Shown: piece after piece, positions 1-8,868 of the stretch
Numbering within the stretch: the first letter of the stretch is position 1
Layout: the number at the start of each line of letters is the position of its first letter
DNA from: an uncultured Bacteroidales bacterium
Lineage (GTDB): Bacteria > Bacteroidota > Bacteroidia > Bacteroidales > F082
Assembly (NCBI GenBank): GCA_947307415.1
Contig: CAMZJA010000008.1
Location: forward strand, 16,097 to 80,096
Direction: 5' to 3'
DNA: 64,000 bases
Translations under genes and position numbers: made by a program
The notes under the pieces: generated by a model
Told to the model about the DNA's origin: nothing
What the model saw: only the letters and a program-made list of their open reading frames with translations
Database searches by the model: none

Positions 1-1
1 C

Positions 2-271
2 AACAAAATCATCGACATCGAGCTTAAGAAAGTATTCGAGCGCACCACCGAGATGGGTTATGATCTTGAACTCACTGAAAAAGCTCGCGATTTCATCGCC
101 GAGAAAGGTTGGGACGAGCAATACGGAGCACGTCCGTTGAAACGCGCCATCCAGAAATATGTTGAAGATGTGCTGGCTGAGGAAATCATCAAATCGAACC
201 CGGCAAAAGGCAGCAAAATCGTGATTGATTACGATGCTGAAAAAGATGATATGACGGTAACAACCAAATGA
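2..271 (+). CDS. clpC: ATP-dependent Clp protease ATP-binding subunit ClpC, C-terminal end (partial)
   Basis: Only the last 89 residues are present; the gene begins upstream of the window and the frame is open from base 2. The peptide is the small D2 C-terminal domain of a Hsp100 unfoldase, with the family signature YGARPLKRAIQKYVEDVLAEE. ClpC unfolds substrates and feeds them to ClpP in the cytoplasm. ClpB also ends in such a domain, but the short tail after VLAEEIIKS fits Bacteroidota ClpC better. The stop overlaps the cca start as ATGA, so the two genes are probably cotranscribed. Confidence 0.85.
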   Translation, partial: NKIIDIELKKVFERTTEMGYDLELTEKARDFIAEKGWDEQYGARPLKRAIQKYVEDVLAEEIIKSNPAKGSKIVIDYDAEKDDMTVTTK

Positions 272-1734
272 ATTTAAAGGGAAAGATCGATAATAAGTTT
301 TTCAAGGTAATCACCGCTGCGTCGCGCGAGTTGGGTTACGATTCCTACATCGTAGGCGGCTATGTCCGTGACCTATTGTTGCATCGCCAATCGAATGACA
401 TTGATGTGGTTACGGTGGGCAGCGGCATTGAATTGGCCAAGAAAACCGCCGAGTTGTTGCCTGGCAAGAAACACGTGAAATATTACGGTCGTTTCGGTAC
501 CGCGATGATAAATGTTGACGGTCACGAAATCGAGTTCGTGGGCGCCAGAAAAGAATCGTATACCGCCGACAGTCGCAAGCCTACCTGTGAAAACGGCACC
601 TTGGAAGACGACCAGAATCGACGTGATTTCACCATCAATGCGATGGCTATCTCATTGAATGAGAATAACTTCGGCGAGCTGGTTGACCCGTTCAACGGCG
701 TACAAGACCTTGAAGATAAGATTATTCGCACGCCTTTAGATCCTGATATCACCTATTCCGACGATCCGTTACGCATGATGCGCGCCATCAGATTTGCCAC
801 ACAGTTGCACTTCATGATTGAAGCTGAATCGTTTGAAGCAATAAGACGTAACGCACAGAGAATCAAGATAATATCGATGGAACGCGTCACCGAGGAGATG
901 AACAAAATCATCATGTCGGACGTGCCGAGCATCGGTTTCAAACTTCTCGACAAGAGTGGTCTGTTACCATTGATATTCCCGCAGATGGCGGCGTTGAAAG
1001 GCGTTGAGATCCAGGAAGGCAAAGGGCACAAGGACAACTTCTATCACACCTTGGAAGTGCTTGATAATGTGGCTGTTAGCGGTGGTGATTTGTGGCTCAG
1101 ATGGGCCGCGGTGCTGCATGATATAGCGAAGCCGTTGACCAAGAGATTCGAGAAAGAGGCTGGCTGGACTTTCCACGGACACGAGGTGAAAGGCTCGAAG
1201 ATGGTGCATAAGATTTTCGCCAATTTCAAGCTGCCATTGAATGAGAAGATGAAATACGTGGAGAAGCTGGTTTATCTCCACCTCCGCCCTATTGTGCTGG
1301 CCCAGGACATCGTAACTGATTCAGCAGTAAGGCGTTTGCTCTTCGACGCAGGCGACGACATCGACGATTTGATGACGCTTTGCGACGCGGATATCACATC
1401 GAAAAACGAAGAGAAAAAAGCTCGTTTCCACAATAATTTCCAGATTGTAAGAAGGAAGTTGAAGGAGATCGAGGCGAAAGACCATCTGCGCAACTGGCAG
1501 CCGCCTGTCGATGGCACCGTCATCATGAAAACCTTTGGAATTCCTGAGAGTCGCGAGGTCGGCGTGATTAAAACCGCCATTCGTGAAGCCATTTTGGACG
1601 GCATCATCGGCAACAATTTCGAGGAAGCTTATCAGTTTATGAAGGCTGAAGGCAAAAAGCTAGGTTTGAAGGTGGTTTGTGAGGTCACCGAGCCTGTGGA
1701 AGTCAAATCAAACAGACCTGTTCCTGTCAAATAA
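268..1734 (+). CDS. cca: CCA tRNA nucleotidyltransferase with HD domain
   Basis: 488 residues. It adds or repairs the 3' CCA of tRNAs from CTP and ATP. The N-terminal polymerase-beta-type head shows GGYVRDLLL (about residue 30), the metal-binding DID in SNDIDVV, and RRDFTINAMA (about residue 118). The middle carries the tRNA-binding helices, and an HD phosphohydrolase-type domain follows with LHDIAKP (about residue 285). Length and order match bacterial class II enzymes of the CCA/poly(A) polymerase superfamily. It starts four bases inside clpC (ATGA) and its 3' end overlaps the longest reading of miaA, so clpC-cca-miaA reads as one rightward unit. Confidence 0.93.
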   Translation: MNLKGKIDNKFFKVITAASRELGYDSYIVGGYVRDLLLHRQSNDIDVVTVGSGIELAKKTAELLPGKKHVKYYGRFGTAMINVDGHEIEFVGARKESYTADSRKPTCENGTLEDDQNRRDFTINAMAISLNENNFGELVDPFNGVQDLEDKIIRTPLDPDITYSDDPLRMMRAIRFATQLHFMIEAESFEAIRRNAQRIKIISMERVTEEMNKIIMSDVPSIGFKLLDKSGLLPLIFPQMAALKGVEIQEGKGHKDNFYHTLEVLDNVAVSGGDLWLRWAAVLHDIAKPLTKRFEKEAGWTFHGHEVKGSKMVHKIFANFKLPLNEKMKYVEKLVYLHLRPIVLAQDIVTDSAVRRLLFDAGDDIDDLMTLCDADITSKNEEKKARFHNNFQIVRRKLKEIEAKDHLRNWQPPVDGTVIMKTFGIPESREVGVIKTAIREAILDGIIGNNFEEAYQFMKAEGKKLGLKVVCEVTEPVEVKSNRPVPVK

Positions 1735-2659
1735 TTCGGTTTTGGAAAACAAGCATCTCATAGTGTTGGCTGGCCCCACCGCGTCGGGAAAAACGGCGAC
1801 GGCAATCAAGCTTGCCAAGGCTTTTGATGCTGAAATCATATCTGCCGACAGCCGTCAGTTTTACAAAGAATTGTCCATCGGCACGGCCGCTCCGACGCCT
1901 GAGGAACTGGCCCTAGTAAAGCATCATTTCATTCATAATTTAAGCATTGAAGACAAATACGATGTCGCTGATTATGAAAGAGATGTATTAAATTATATAA
2001 AGGAATACTTTAAGACTAAAAATGTAGCCATCATGACCGGTGGCTCGGGTCTTTTTATAGATGCCGTGTGCAATGGATTGGACTCAATTCCTGATATTTC
2101 TGAAGAGATAAGAAACAAGGTCACGAGGATGCTTGAGGAAGGTGGCTTGGATGCTTTACAAAAAGAAGTTGAGAAGGTTGACCCTGAATATTACCAGATT
2201 GTTGACAAGCAAAATCCGCGTCGTTTGCAGCGGGCTTTGGAGGTTTATTATCAAACTAACAGGCCCTACTCCACTTTCAGGCAGAGAAATTTTGCAAAAC
2301 GCGACTTTGACATTATTAAGTTGGCGATTTTGTGGGACAGAGACAAGCTCATTGAGCGAATTAACAAGCGTGTTGATTTGATGATGGAGCAAGGTTTGCT
2401 TGACGAGGTGAAGTCGGTGTACTCGAAACGGCATCTAAACTCTTTAAACACAGTAGGTTACAAGGAGTTGTTCGATTATCTCGATGGGAAATGCAGTTTG
2501 GAGCAGGCTGTGGAGCAGATTAAGATTAACACTCGGCAATATGCCAAACGGCAGATGACGTGGCTGCGAAAGAATAATGATTATCAGTGGTTTACGATTG
2601 ATGAAAGTGACGAGATTATTGATACCCTTTTCGAAAAACTCAACAGTACCCGGTGGTAG
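1679..2659 (+). CDS. miaA: tRNA dimethylallyltransferase MiaA
   Basis: Transfers a dimethylallyl group to A37 of tRNAs that read UNN codons. The P-loop GPTASGKT lies near the N terminus, followed by ADSRQFYKEL and GGSGLFIDAV, all family hallmarks. The start is unsure: GTG at 1679 gives 326 residues and overlaps cca by 56 bases; an in-frame TTG at 1742 gives 305 residues and starts five residues before LIVLAG, where most MiaA proteins begin, so I favour it. No ATG is available before the P-loop. The last 16 codons and the stop lie inside the 80-bp structured repeat at 2612-2691, so the C-terminal tail comes from that element. Confidence 0.92.
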   Translation: MRSPSLWKSNQTDLFLSNNSVLENKHLIVLAGPTASGKTATAIKLAKAFDAEIISADSRQFYKELSIGTAAPTPEELALVKHHFIHNLSIEDKYDVADYERDVLNYIKEYFKTKNVAIMTGGSGLFIDAVCNGLDSIPDISEEIRNKVTRMLEEGGLDALQKEVEKVDPEYYQIVDKQNPRRLQRALEVYYQTNRPYSTFRQRNFAKRDFDIIKLAILWDRDKLIERINKRVDLMMEQGLLDEVKSVYSKRHLNSLNTVGYKELFDYLDGKCSLEQAVEQIKINTRQYAKRQMTWLRKNNDYQWFTIDESDEIIDTLFEKLNSTRW

Positions 2660-2691
2660 GTCGTTTTTCTGCAAAGGGCATCAATAATCTC
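2612..2691. repeat. 80-bp structured element, copy 1 (between miaA and a convergent HAD gene)
   Basis: Imperfect palindrome: outer arms GAGATTATTGAT and ATCAATAATCTC (12 bp), then CCCTTT/AAAGGG, then GAAAAAC/GTTTTTC, then a small TACC-CGGT-GGTA hairpin. A second copy, about 81 percent identical, lies at 23076-23154 with compensatory changes in the stems. It covers the 3' end of miaA and touches the stop codon of the convergent HAD gene. It may be a two-way terminator or a REP-like element. Confidence 0.8.
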
Positions 2692-3304
2692 ATAATACTA
2701 ATGACGGTATTAAGACTTTCAAATCCTCTTTCAATTTTTCAACCCCTTCAAATACTATCGCATTGATTCCCACAGCTTTAGCACCTTCGACGTTTTTCAG
2801 ATTGTCGTCGATAAAGAGGCTTTCTTCGGCTTTAAGGTTATATTTGTTGAGCAAAGTATGGAAAATCTCTGGATTTGGCTTCAATTGCTTGACTTCGCCA
2901 CTGACAACGATGTTATCGATTAGGCTGAAGATGCGATAAGTTTTTTGCACAGTCGGGAATGTCTCCGCTGACCAGTTTGTGAGGCCATAAATGACTGGAA
3001 AGCCATTGGCTTTCAATGACTTGATAAGGTCGTACATTCCTGGAATCTCCTCTCCCATCGTGTCCATCCAGTTGGTTTGATAGAGTTTTAGGGCTTCGGC
3101 ATATTTCGGAAACATCGCTGAGCGTTCTCTCACGGCTTGTTCGAATGGTTTTCCACCGTCCATCTCGGCGTTCCACTCGCTGTTGCAGACGTTTTCAACG
3201 AAATAGTCAGCTTCGTTTATATCATCGAAATATTTATCAAATAGATAATGTGGGTTCCAGTCGACGAGCACGCCGCCGAAGTCGAAAATTATATTTTTTA
3301 TCAT
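2690..3304 (-). CDS. HAD-family hydrolase (YihX-like sugar phosphatase)
   Basis: 204 residues, cytoplasmic. Motif I is DFGGVLVDW near residue 9, so the second aspartate of the usual DxD is glycine; this matches the YihX-like group, where DLGNV takes this place. Motif II is the Thr of YGLTNWS (about residue 107); motif III Lys and motif IV appear as KPNPEIF and FIDDNLKNV. The fold suits hydrolysis of a small sugar phosphate; the substrate is not visible. Its ATG overlaps the stop of threonine aldolase (TAATG), so it is translated after that gene. Its stop touches the structured repeat shared with miaA. Confidence 0.85.
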   Translation of the reverse strand: MIKNIIFDFGGVLVDWNPHYLFDKYFDDINEADYFVENVCNSEWNAEMDGGKPFEQAVRERSAMFPKYAEALKLYQTNWMDTMGEEIPGMYDLIKSLKANGFPVIYGLTNWSAETFPTVQKTYRIFSLIDNIVVSGEVKQLKPNPEIFHTLLNKYNLKAEESLFIDDNLKNVEGAKAVGINAIVFEGVEKLKEDLKVLIPSLVL

Positions 3305-4329
3305 TATTTTATCAGTTTTTTCAAGGCATTAACAAAATTTTCCACATCCTGTTCGGTGGTGTCGAACGAGCACATCCAGCGCACCACGTCGTTGTCGAGA
3401 TCCCAGTCGTAGAAGAAATACTGTTTCTGCAGCTCGGTCCAGACATTACGCGGCAGTTTCACGAACACACCGTTGACCTGCACTGGATACATCACCTTAA
3501 CCTGCGGGATATCCTTGACGGCGTTGTACAAAAGCTGCGCCATGCGGTTGGAATGCTCAGCGTTTCTGCGCCAGAGGTCGTTGTTGAAATAAGCCTCGAA
3601 CTGCACCGCCAGGAAGCGCATCTTCGAGCACAGCTGAAGTCCTTGTTTGCGACGGTATTTATAGTCTTTCGCCAGCTCAGGATTCAGGAAAACCACCGAC
3701 TCGCCTATCATCAGGCCGTTTTTGGTGCCGCCGAACGATACCACGTCTACGCCAGCATCGGTAGTCATTTCTTTGAAGGAGCAATTCAAAGCCACAGCTG
3801 CGTTGGCGAGGCGGGCGCCATCAACATGGAGATACATGCCGTATTCGTGAGCCAAATCAGCTAAAGCCTTGATTTCGTTGATGGTATAGAGTGTTCCAAG
3901 CTCAGTGGATTGCGTTATTGTTATCGCCTTTGGCTGTGAATGATGCTCGAAGCCGAAGCCATGGAGGCGAGTTTTTACCAACTCTGGAGTAAGTTTGCCA
4001 TCGGGAGTGTCGACAGTGAGCAGACGGCATCCGACAATACGCTGAGGAGCGCCGCATTCATCTACGTTGACGTGAGCGGTCTCAGCGCAGACCACAGCCT
4101 CATGCGAGCGCACCATAGCATCGATGGCCATGGTGTTGGCGCCGGTGCCGTTAAACACAAACGACACAACTGCCTGATTACCAAAGTGTTGCTTGAACAA
4201 TTGTTCAACACGCGCGCAATATTCGTCGTCGCCGTAAGCCAAAGCATGGTCGACGTTGGCATCAGCTATCGCCTTCAAAACCTCAGGACTTATCCCCGAA
4301 TGGTTGTCGCTTCCGAATCCTCTTTTCAT
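3304..4329 (-). CDS. ltaE: Low-specificity L-threonine aldolase (PLP enzyme)
   Basis: 341 residues. Cleaves L-threonine or L-allo-threonine to glycine and acetaldehyde with pyridoxal phosphate. The N terminus has GSDNHSGISPEV, the cofactor site includes FNGTGANT and HVDGARLANA, and the PLP lysine sits in SFGGTKNG near residue 200. Length is normal for the family. A TATTTTTG box on the minus strand at 4348-4355 may be its promoter, just after the end of the ygjP-like gene. The HAD gene follows with a one-base overlap. Beta-eliminating lyases share the fold, but the sequence fits threonine aldolase best. Confidence 0.92.
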   Translation of the reverse strand: MKRGFGSDNHSGISPEVLKAIADANVDHALAYGDDEYCARVEQLFKQHFGNQAVVSFVFNGTGANTMAIDAMVRSHEAVVCAETAHVNVDECGAPQRIVGCRLLTVDTPDGKLTPELVKTRLHGFGFEHHSQPKAITITQSTELGTLYTINEIKALADLAHEYGMYLHVDGARLANAAVALNCSFKEMTTDAGVDVVSFGGTKNGLMIGESVVFLNPELAKDYKYRRKQGLQLCSKMRFLAVQFEAYFNNDLWRRNAEHSNRMAQLLYNAVKDIPQVKVMYPVQVNGVFVKLPRNVWTELQKQYFFYDWDLDNDVVRWMCSFDTTEQDVENFVNALKKLIK

Positions 4330-4361
4330 ATTTCAAAATTTAAAGTGCAAAAATACAAAAA

Positions 4362-5045
4362 TTACAAAAACTTCAGTTCCTTCTTCCATAATTTCCAGTC
4401 GGGCATCATCTCCTCCATCAAAGAATAGAATCCTGTTTGGTGGTTGAAGTAGATGAGATGGCACATTTCGTGTATCATCACCTGGCGGATGCAGTTTTCG
4501 TTGAGCTTTATGAGCTGCAGGTTGAGGCTAATATTGCCTTTTCGCGAACAACTACCCCACCTCGAGCGCATGTCGCGGATGCTGATTTTTGCAGGTGCCA
4601 CGTTATATTTCTTGAATTTCTCGATTATAGGCGGAAAAAGTTCGCCAAAAACAACTTTGGCACGATTTTTGTACCACTTATTTATTTGGCCTTCCACTAA
4701 CTCTGGCGATTTAACATTGACAATCAATGAGTTACCTTCAATTAAAACAATGTTTTTATTGCTTTCAACAACCTTAAGCGTATATTTTTCGCCAAGATAA
4801 TAATGGGTTTCACCCGAAACGTACTTTTTCTCTTGATTATCAGCGTTTTGAAGACGATCTAAATGATTAAAAATCCATCGGCGGTGTTGGTTCAGGAATG
4901 CGAGCATGTCGCTTTCGCGATACAACAATGGCGCTTTCACCTCGATCACGCTGTCGCGACGTATTTTGGCGACCACACTCCTCCGATGCGAGCGCTTGAA
5001 CTCGTAGCGGACTTCCAAACCGTTGATAATGGTGGTTTTTATCAT
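4362..5045 (-). CDS. YgjP-like (DUF45) zinc metallopeptidase-fold protein
   Basis: 227 residues. The C-terminal half has RDMRSRWGSCSRKGNISLN followed by the zinc site HEMCHLIYFNH (HExxH near residue 194), as in M48-related YgjP/DUF45 proteins. E. coli YgjP has been reported as a UTP pyrophosphatase, so proteolysis should not be assumed. The N-terminal half is a less conserved beta-rich region. It starts with an ATGA overlap on the stop of the thioesterase gene, so both are translated from one message. Confidence 0.85.
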   Translation of the reverse strand: MIKTTIINGLEVRYEFKRSHRRSVVAKIRRDSVIEVKAPLLYRESDMLAFLNQHRRWIFNHLDRLQNADNQEKKYVSGETHYYLGEKYTLKVVESNKNIVLIEGNSLIVNVKSPELVEGQINKWYKNRAKVVFGELFPPIIEKFKKYNVAPAKISIRDMRSRWGSCSRKGNISLNLQLIKLNENCIRQVMIHEMCHLIYFNHQTGFYSLMEEMMPDWKLWKKELKFL

Positions 5046-5416
5046 TTGAGTTTCGCCATAAAGCGTTCAATGTCAACGATATAGCGAATATGAGTACCTT
5101 CGCCAATGAGACCGTCGTCGTCGGATGCCGACACTTTGAACGTCAGTTTTCGGCTCTCGATTTCTTCGAGAACAGCAGTTGCTTTTATCGTTGCACCTAG
5201 CTTTGAAGGTTTGATGTGCGACGTACTGATATGAGCACCAACTGTCGACGAGCCATCTGGCAGATCGTTCTCAACTGCAGTCATTGCTGCGTTTTCCATC
5301 AATCCGATCATCGCTGGAGTTGCAAACACGTCGAGGCCGCCGGAGCCGTAAGTGCGGGCGGTGTTAGTGTTGTTTACAGTTGTTGTTGAGGTATGAGATA
5401 ATCCGATTTTAAGCAT
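5042..5416 (-). CDS. Hotdog-fold thioesterase (fluoroacetyl-CoA thioesterase-like)
   Basis: 124 residues, a single hotdog domain. It has VFATPAMIGLMENAA near residue 30 and VGAHISTSHIKPSKLG near residue 60; in this group the glutamate of MENAA and the histidine of AHIS line the active site. The physiological acyl-CoA is unknown; in most hosts such enzymes hydrolyse small acyl-CoAs rather than fluoroacetyl-CoA. It lies between the TSCPD gene (21 bases upstream) and the ygjP-like gene (4-base overlap). Confidence 0.83.
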   Translation of the reverse strand: MLKIGLSHTSTTTVNNTNTARTYGSGGLDVFATPAMIGLMENAAMTAVENDLPDGSSTVGAHISTSHIKPSKLGATIKATAVLEEIESRKLTFKVSASDDDGLIGEGTHIRYIVDIERFMAKLK

Positions 5417-5437
5417 AGTTTGAAAATTTTCAATTAT

Positions 5438-5692
5438 TTATTTCCGTTTCAGTTCCTTAAGTGCTTGGCAAAGCTGATCCGGGCAAGAAGTAATCTTGTT
5501 TCCGCAGCGTATACCTTCCAGTTTGTTGATTACGTCGTCGATCTTCTGCCCTGTCACCAGTCGGCAGATGCCTTGCAGGTTTCCGTTGCAGCCGCCTAGG
5601 AACGCCACATTTTGAATTACATTATCATCGTCGGCTGTCACGTCGATGAGGATTGAACAGGTGCCTTGGGTGGTATATTGAATGTGCTTCAT
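5438..5692 (-). CDS. TSCPD domain-containing protein (TIGR03905-like)
   Basis: 84 residues from the ATG at 5692. A longer open frame reaches 5788, but the part before that ATG lies inside the hsdR 3' end and looks like shadow. The body has QGTCS near the start, GGCNGNLQG in the middle and the naming motif ITSCPDQLCQAL at the end. TSCPD domains also sit at the C terminus of B12-dependent ribonucleotide reductases; the free-standing form has no proven role. It starts four bases after the hsdR stop, so it is the first housekeeping gene past the defence island. Confidence 0.8.
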   Translation of the reverse strand: MKHIQYTTQGTCSILIDVTADDDNVIQNVAFLGGCNGNLQGICRLVTGQKIDDVINKLEGIRCGNKITSCPDQLCQALKELKRK

Positions 5693-5696
5693 ATTT

Positions 5697-8600
5697 CTAA
5701 ATATTATTTTTCTTAAAGTTCTCAGCCTGTTCAAAAATAGCCTTGAACACTTCGTCTCTTGTCGCTGGTGGATATTTGTGTTTTGCAAGCGTCAGGATAA
5801 TCTGAACTTTTAATTGCGCTTTAATATCGGCCTTTTTATCCCAATCGATGTATTGTGTTTTGTCATCCACGACTTCTTTGACATCTTTGGCAAGGGCAAT
5901 ATATTGTTCTTCAGTGTATTCATTCACAAAACCATATTGCTCTGCAACAGATTTTAGGATATCATAAAACGCCTTGACTTCAATATTTGGGATTCCATCT
6001 GGTAAAATGTTGTCTTTCTTAATGTCTTCAAACAAATCCGCCAATTGTTTTGCAACTTCTGTAACGATTTCATCTGCTAAAACTATGTCATCGGAACGGT
6101 CGTTGTATTTGTCGATAATATCTTTCAAACGGTCTGTAAAACTGACAGCCTTGACCTTGTTAACCCGTCGGACACTATCGATAACACGCTTTAGCAACTG
6201 CTCCATCAACTTGACTTTGGTGTTTTGATATGGCAGTCGCTTCAACTTTTCCATATATTGAGTTGCAAGCATGTCAATTTGCTCCGAATTGTCGAGTCGC
6301 ATGGTGTTTATAGCAACAACTTCTTCAGAAACGAGTGCCTCATTAACAAGCTTCAGAACATGCTTGTTCATCTGCGTAGCATCTGGCGATTCGCCTGTAG
6401 TAGTCTTATAGATTATTGAACGCACACCGGAGAAGAAATGTACATCATTGACTTCATCATTTTTGATTCGTTCGTCGTTGTTGCACATATTATATGCCGA
6501 CTTCATGATTAAAGTATGCTTCATGAAGCGTTTCTCCGACTCGGCAGTTTGCTGTACGCGCTCAGCAGCAATCTGTAGTGTATCCAGCTGTTCAAGCGGT
6601 GTCCCAGTAAAGAATTTGCTGTAATCAAAGCCGTTAAACATACGTCGCAACAAGTCGAGTTCATCTTTGAAAAGCTTCACTGCGGCATCGATAGTCTCAA
6701 CAGGTGTTTCATTTTGTCCACCAGTGGCGTATTTTTGCATCGCCTGGTTAAACTTTTTCTTAATACCAAGATAATCAACGATCAAGCCTTTGTCTTTGCC
6801 CGGATAATTTCTATTCACACGACTAACGGTCTGAATCAAAGTGTGCATCTGCAACGGCTTGTAGCAGTACATCGTGTCGAGACAAGGCACATCGAAGCCG
6901 GTAATCCACATGTCAACAACGATGGCAATCTTGAAATTCGACTTGTCTTCCTTAAACTGCAGGTCGAGTTTCTTACGCTCATCGTCAGTGCCCAACAAAT
7001 TGTATAATTCCGGGTCATCATCTTTCTGGCGGATGCAAACCAACTTGATTCTCTCAATCGGCTTGATTTTTTCAGACTCTTCTTTTGTAAGTTCCTCACC
7101 ATCACCGCAAATCTTAACCTCTGCCCATTCAGGACGCATAGCGACAATCTCTTTATAAATTGAAAACGCTATTTCACGCGTTGCGCACACAATCATCGCT
7201 TTGCCTTTGACGGTACTACCCTCTTCCACTCTGCGCTCGTAATGCTGGATGAAATCTACAGCCAGACGATGAATCAAATCCGGACTGTTGAGCAATATGC
7301 TCATTTGCGTCATTGCACGTTTACTCTCCTCAATCTGATACTCCGACGAGCCTTCTTCAGCGCATTTGTCGTAATATGCCTCGATTTGTTTTATGAGCTC
7401 GCTGTCGGCGAATACATGTGATGCACGCCCTTCATACATGATGGTTTTTGTGATTCCATCCTCAACGGCCTCAATCATCGAATATTCATCCACAATACCG
7501 CCAAACACATCAAGTGTCGGGTCGATTGGAGTTCCAGTAAAGCCGACGTATGTGGCGTTTGGCAACGAATCGCGAAGATATTTTGCAAAACCAAATGAGC
7601 GTTTGACACCTTTATCGGTAATCTCCACTTTCTCTTCCAAACTTGTCTGTGTACGATGGGCTTCATCGCTGATACAGATGATGTTAGCTCTGTTTGAAAG
7701 CAGATTTATATCCTTTGAGAATTTTTGTATTGTCGTTAAGAACACACCTCCGCTTGTCCTACCCTGCAGTTTGGCCTTCAAATCCTCACGACTTTCAACC
7801 TGTTCGATGACGCTGTCACCCACAAACTGTTTAGCATTAAGCAACAAACGTGAAAGCTGGTCGTCGAGGTCGGTTCGGTCGGTTATGAGAATAATTGTTG
7901 GGCTGCACAATGCTTTGCTTTTCATAAGCAAACGGCATAAGAATAACATTGTCAACGACTTACCACAACCTGTTGCACCGAAATATGTGCCGCCTTTGCC
8001 GTCTCCGTTAGGATTCAGCTTGCTATGATTCAGAATGTTCTGATAAAGCGAGCGTGCTGCAAAATACTGTGGATAACGGCAGATGTATTTGCGCTCGTCT
8101 TTTGATGTATCAGGGAAATAAACGAAGTTGTGAATAACATCGATTAGGCGGTCTTTGCGGAAAAGTCCGGCAATCATCGTTTTCAGTGAGTTGATGCCGT
8201 CGCCGGCCTTATCTTTGGCATTGACTTTTCGCCAAGCATAGAAAAACTCGTAAGGTGTGTAAAGCGTTCCGAATTTGTTGTTCACGCCATCCGAAATGAC
8301 AATAAACGCTGTATATTTGAAAAGTTGAGGTATATCACGGCGATAACGGATTGTAAGCTGTTTGTATGCGTCTTCAATTGTTGTATTCTGCTTGAGGGCG
8401 TTTTTGAACTCAAACACCACAATCGGCAAGCCATTGATGAAAATAATTGCATCCGGAATGCGAAGTGTGTTGCCGACAATCTCAAACTGGTTTATTACCT
8501 TGAATTTGTTATATTTCTGGTTTGCCTCATCGAAAGCAATCGGATAGATATAGAGATTCTGTTTTGTCGCGTCCTCACGTTTCAGCGAGAAGCCGTCCAT

Positions 8601-8864
8601 CAGCAGATTCAGAGTATGCTTGTTTTCATCGTAAAGCGAGCCGCCAGTCTTCTTTTTTATCACACGGATTGCGCTTTCAACCTCCTGCTCGGTAATGCCA
8701 TCGTTTTTATAGCGGTTGCGCAGATACTGTGCAAGGTCGTCGTGCAACACCACCTCATCAAGGTCGCGCTCTGTCAGTGCATCGCCTTTCACATAATCGT
8801 AATCCTGTTCAAGCAGCAGTGCGATTATCGACTGTTCTAACTGGCTTTCGTTGAAGTATGGCAT
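5697..8864 (-). CDS. hsdR: Type I restriction enzyme subunit R (HsdR)
   Basis: 1055 residues. The motor and nuclease subunit of a type I restriction-modification complex: it translocates and cuts DNA that lacks the host methylation. An N-terminal PD-(D/E)xK nuclease domain shows PDAIIFINGLPIVVFEFKN (about residue 140). The superfamily 2 helicase part follows with Walker A GATGCGKS (about residue 297), the DEAH box ISDEAHRTQ, VGFTGTPID, and the motif VI region QTVSRVNRNY. It appears intact. Partner genes hsdS and hsdM lie 7-11 kb upstream on the same strand, separated by CBASS, rloAB and abiH genes. Codons 4-16 are repeated as a fragment at 13606-13644. Confidence 0.96.
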   Translation of the reverse strand: MPYFNESQLEQSIIALLLEQDYDYVKGDALTERDLDEVVLHDDLAQYLRNRYKNDGITEQEVESAIRVIKKKTGGSLYDENKHTLNLLMDGFSLKREDATKQNLYIYPIAFDEANQKYNKFKVINQFEIVGNTLRIPDAIIFINGLPIVVFEFKNALKQNTTIEDAYKQLTIRYRRDIPQLFKYTAFIVISDGVNNKFGTLYTPYEFFYAWRKVNAKDKAGDGINSLKTMIAGLFRKDRLIDVIHNFVYFPDTSKDERKYICRYPQYFAARSLYQNILNHSKLNPNGDGKGGTYFGATGCGKSLTMLFLCRLLMKSKALCSPTIILITDRTDLDDQLSRLLLNAKQFVGDSVIEQVESREDLKAKLQGRTSGGVFLTTIQKFSKDINLLSNRANIICISDEAHRTQTSLEEKVEITDKGVKRSFGFAKYLRDSLPNATYVGFTGTPIDPTLDVFGGIVDEYSMIEAVEDGITKTIMYEGRASHVFADSELIKQIEAYYDKCAEEGSSEYQIEESKRAMTQMSILLNSPDLIHRLAVDFIQHYERRVEEGSTVKGKAMIVCATREIAFSIYKEIVAMRPEWAEVKICGDGEELTKEESEKIKPIERIKLVCIRQKDDDPELYNLLGTDDERKKLDLQFKEDKSNFKIAIVVDMWITGFDVPCLDTMYCYKPLQMHTLIQTVSRVNRNYPGKDKGLIVDYLGIKKKFNQAMQKYATGGQNETPVETIDAAVKLFKDELDLLRRMFNGFDYSKFFTGTPLEQLDTLQIAAERVQQTAESEKRFMKHTLIMKSAYNMCNNDERIKNDEVNDVHFFSGVRSIIYKTTTGESPDATQMNKHVLKLVNEALVSEEVVAINTMRLDNSEQIDMLATQYMEKLKRLPYQNTKVKLMEQLLKRVIDSVRRVNKVKAVSFTDRLKDIIDKYNDRSDDIVLADEIVTEVAKQLADLFEDIKKDNILPDGIPNIEVKAFYDILKSVAEQYGFVNEYTEEQYIALAKDVKEVVDDKTQYIDWDKKADIKAQLKVQIILTLAKHKYPPATRDEVFKAIFEQAENFKKNNI
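8818..8856 (-). repeat. 39-bp direct repeat, copy inside the hsdR 5' end
   Basis: Identical, base for base, to 13606-13644 in the same orientation. On the minus strand it encodes FNESQLEQSII of HsdR, starting nine bases after the start codon. The flanks of the two copies do not match. The 4.75 kb between them holds exactly rloB, rloA and the CBASS operon. Confidence 0.95.
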
Positions 8865-8868
8865 AATT

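Noticed and set aside
2-271. ClpB rather than ClpC
   Set aside because: Both share the domain, but the tail after YGARPLKRAIQ is closer to ClpC of Bacteroidota; the missing upstream part prevents certainty.
3145-3864. 239-codon open frame antisense to the HAD and threonine aldolase genes
   Set aside because: Crosses two confirmed genes on the opposite strand, and its composition looks like reverse-complement coding.
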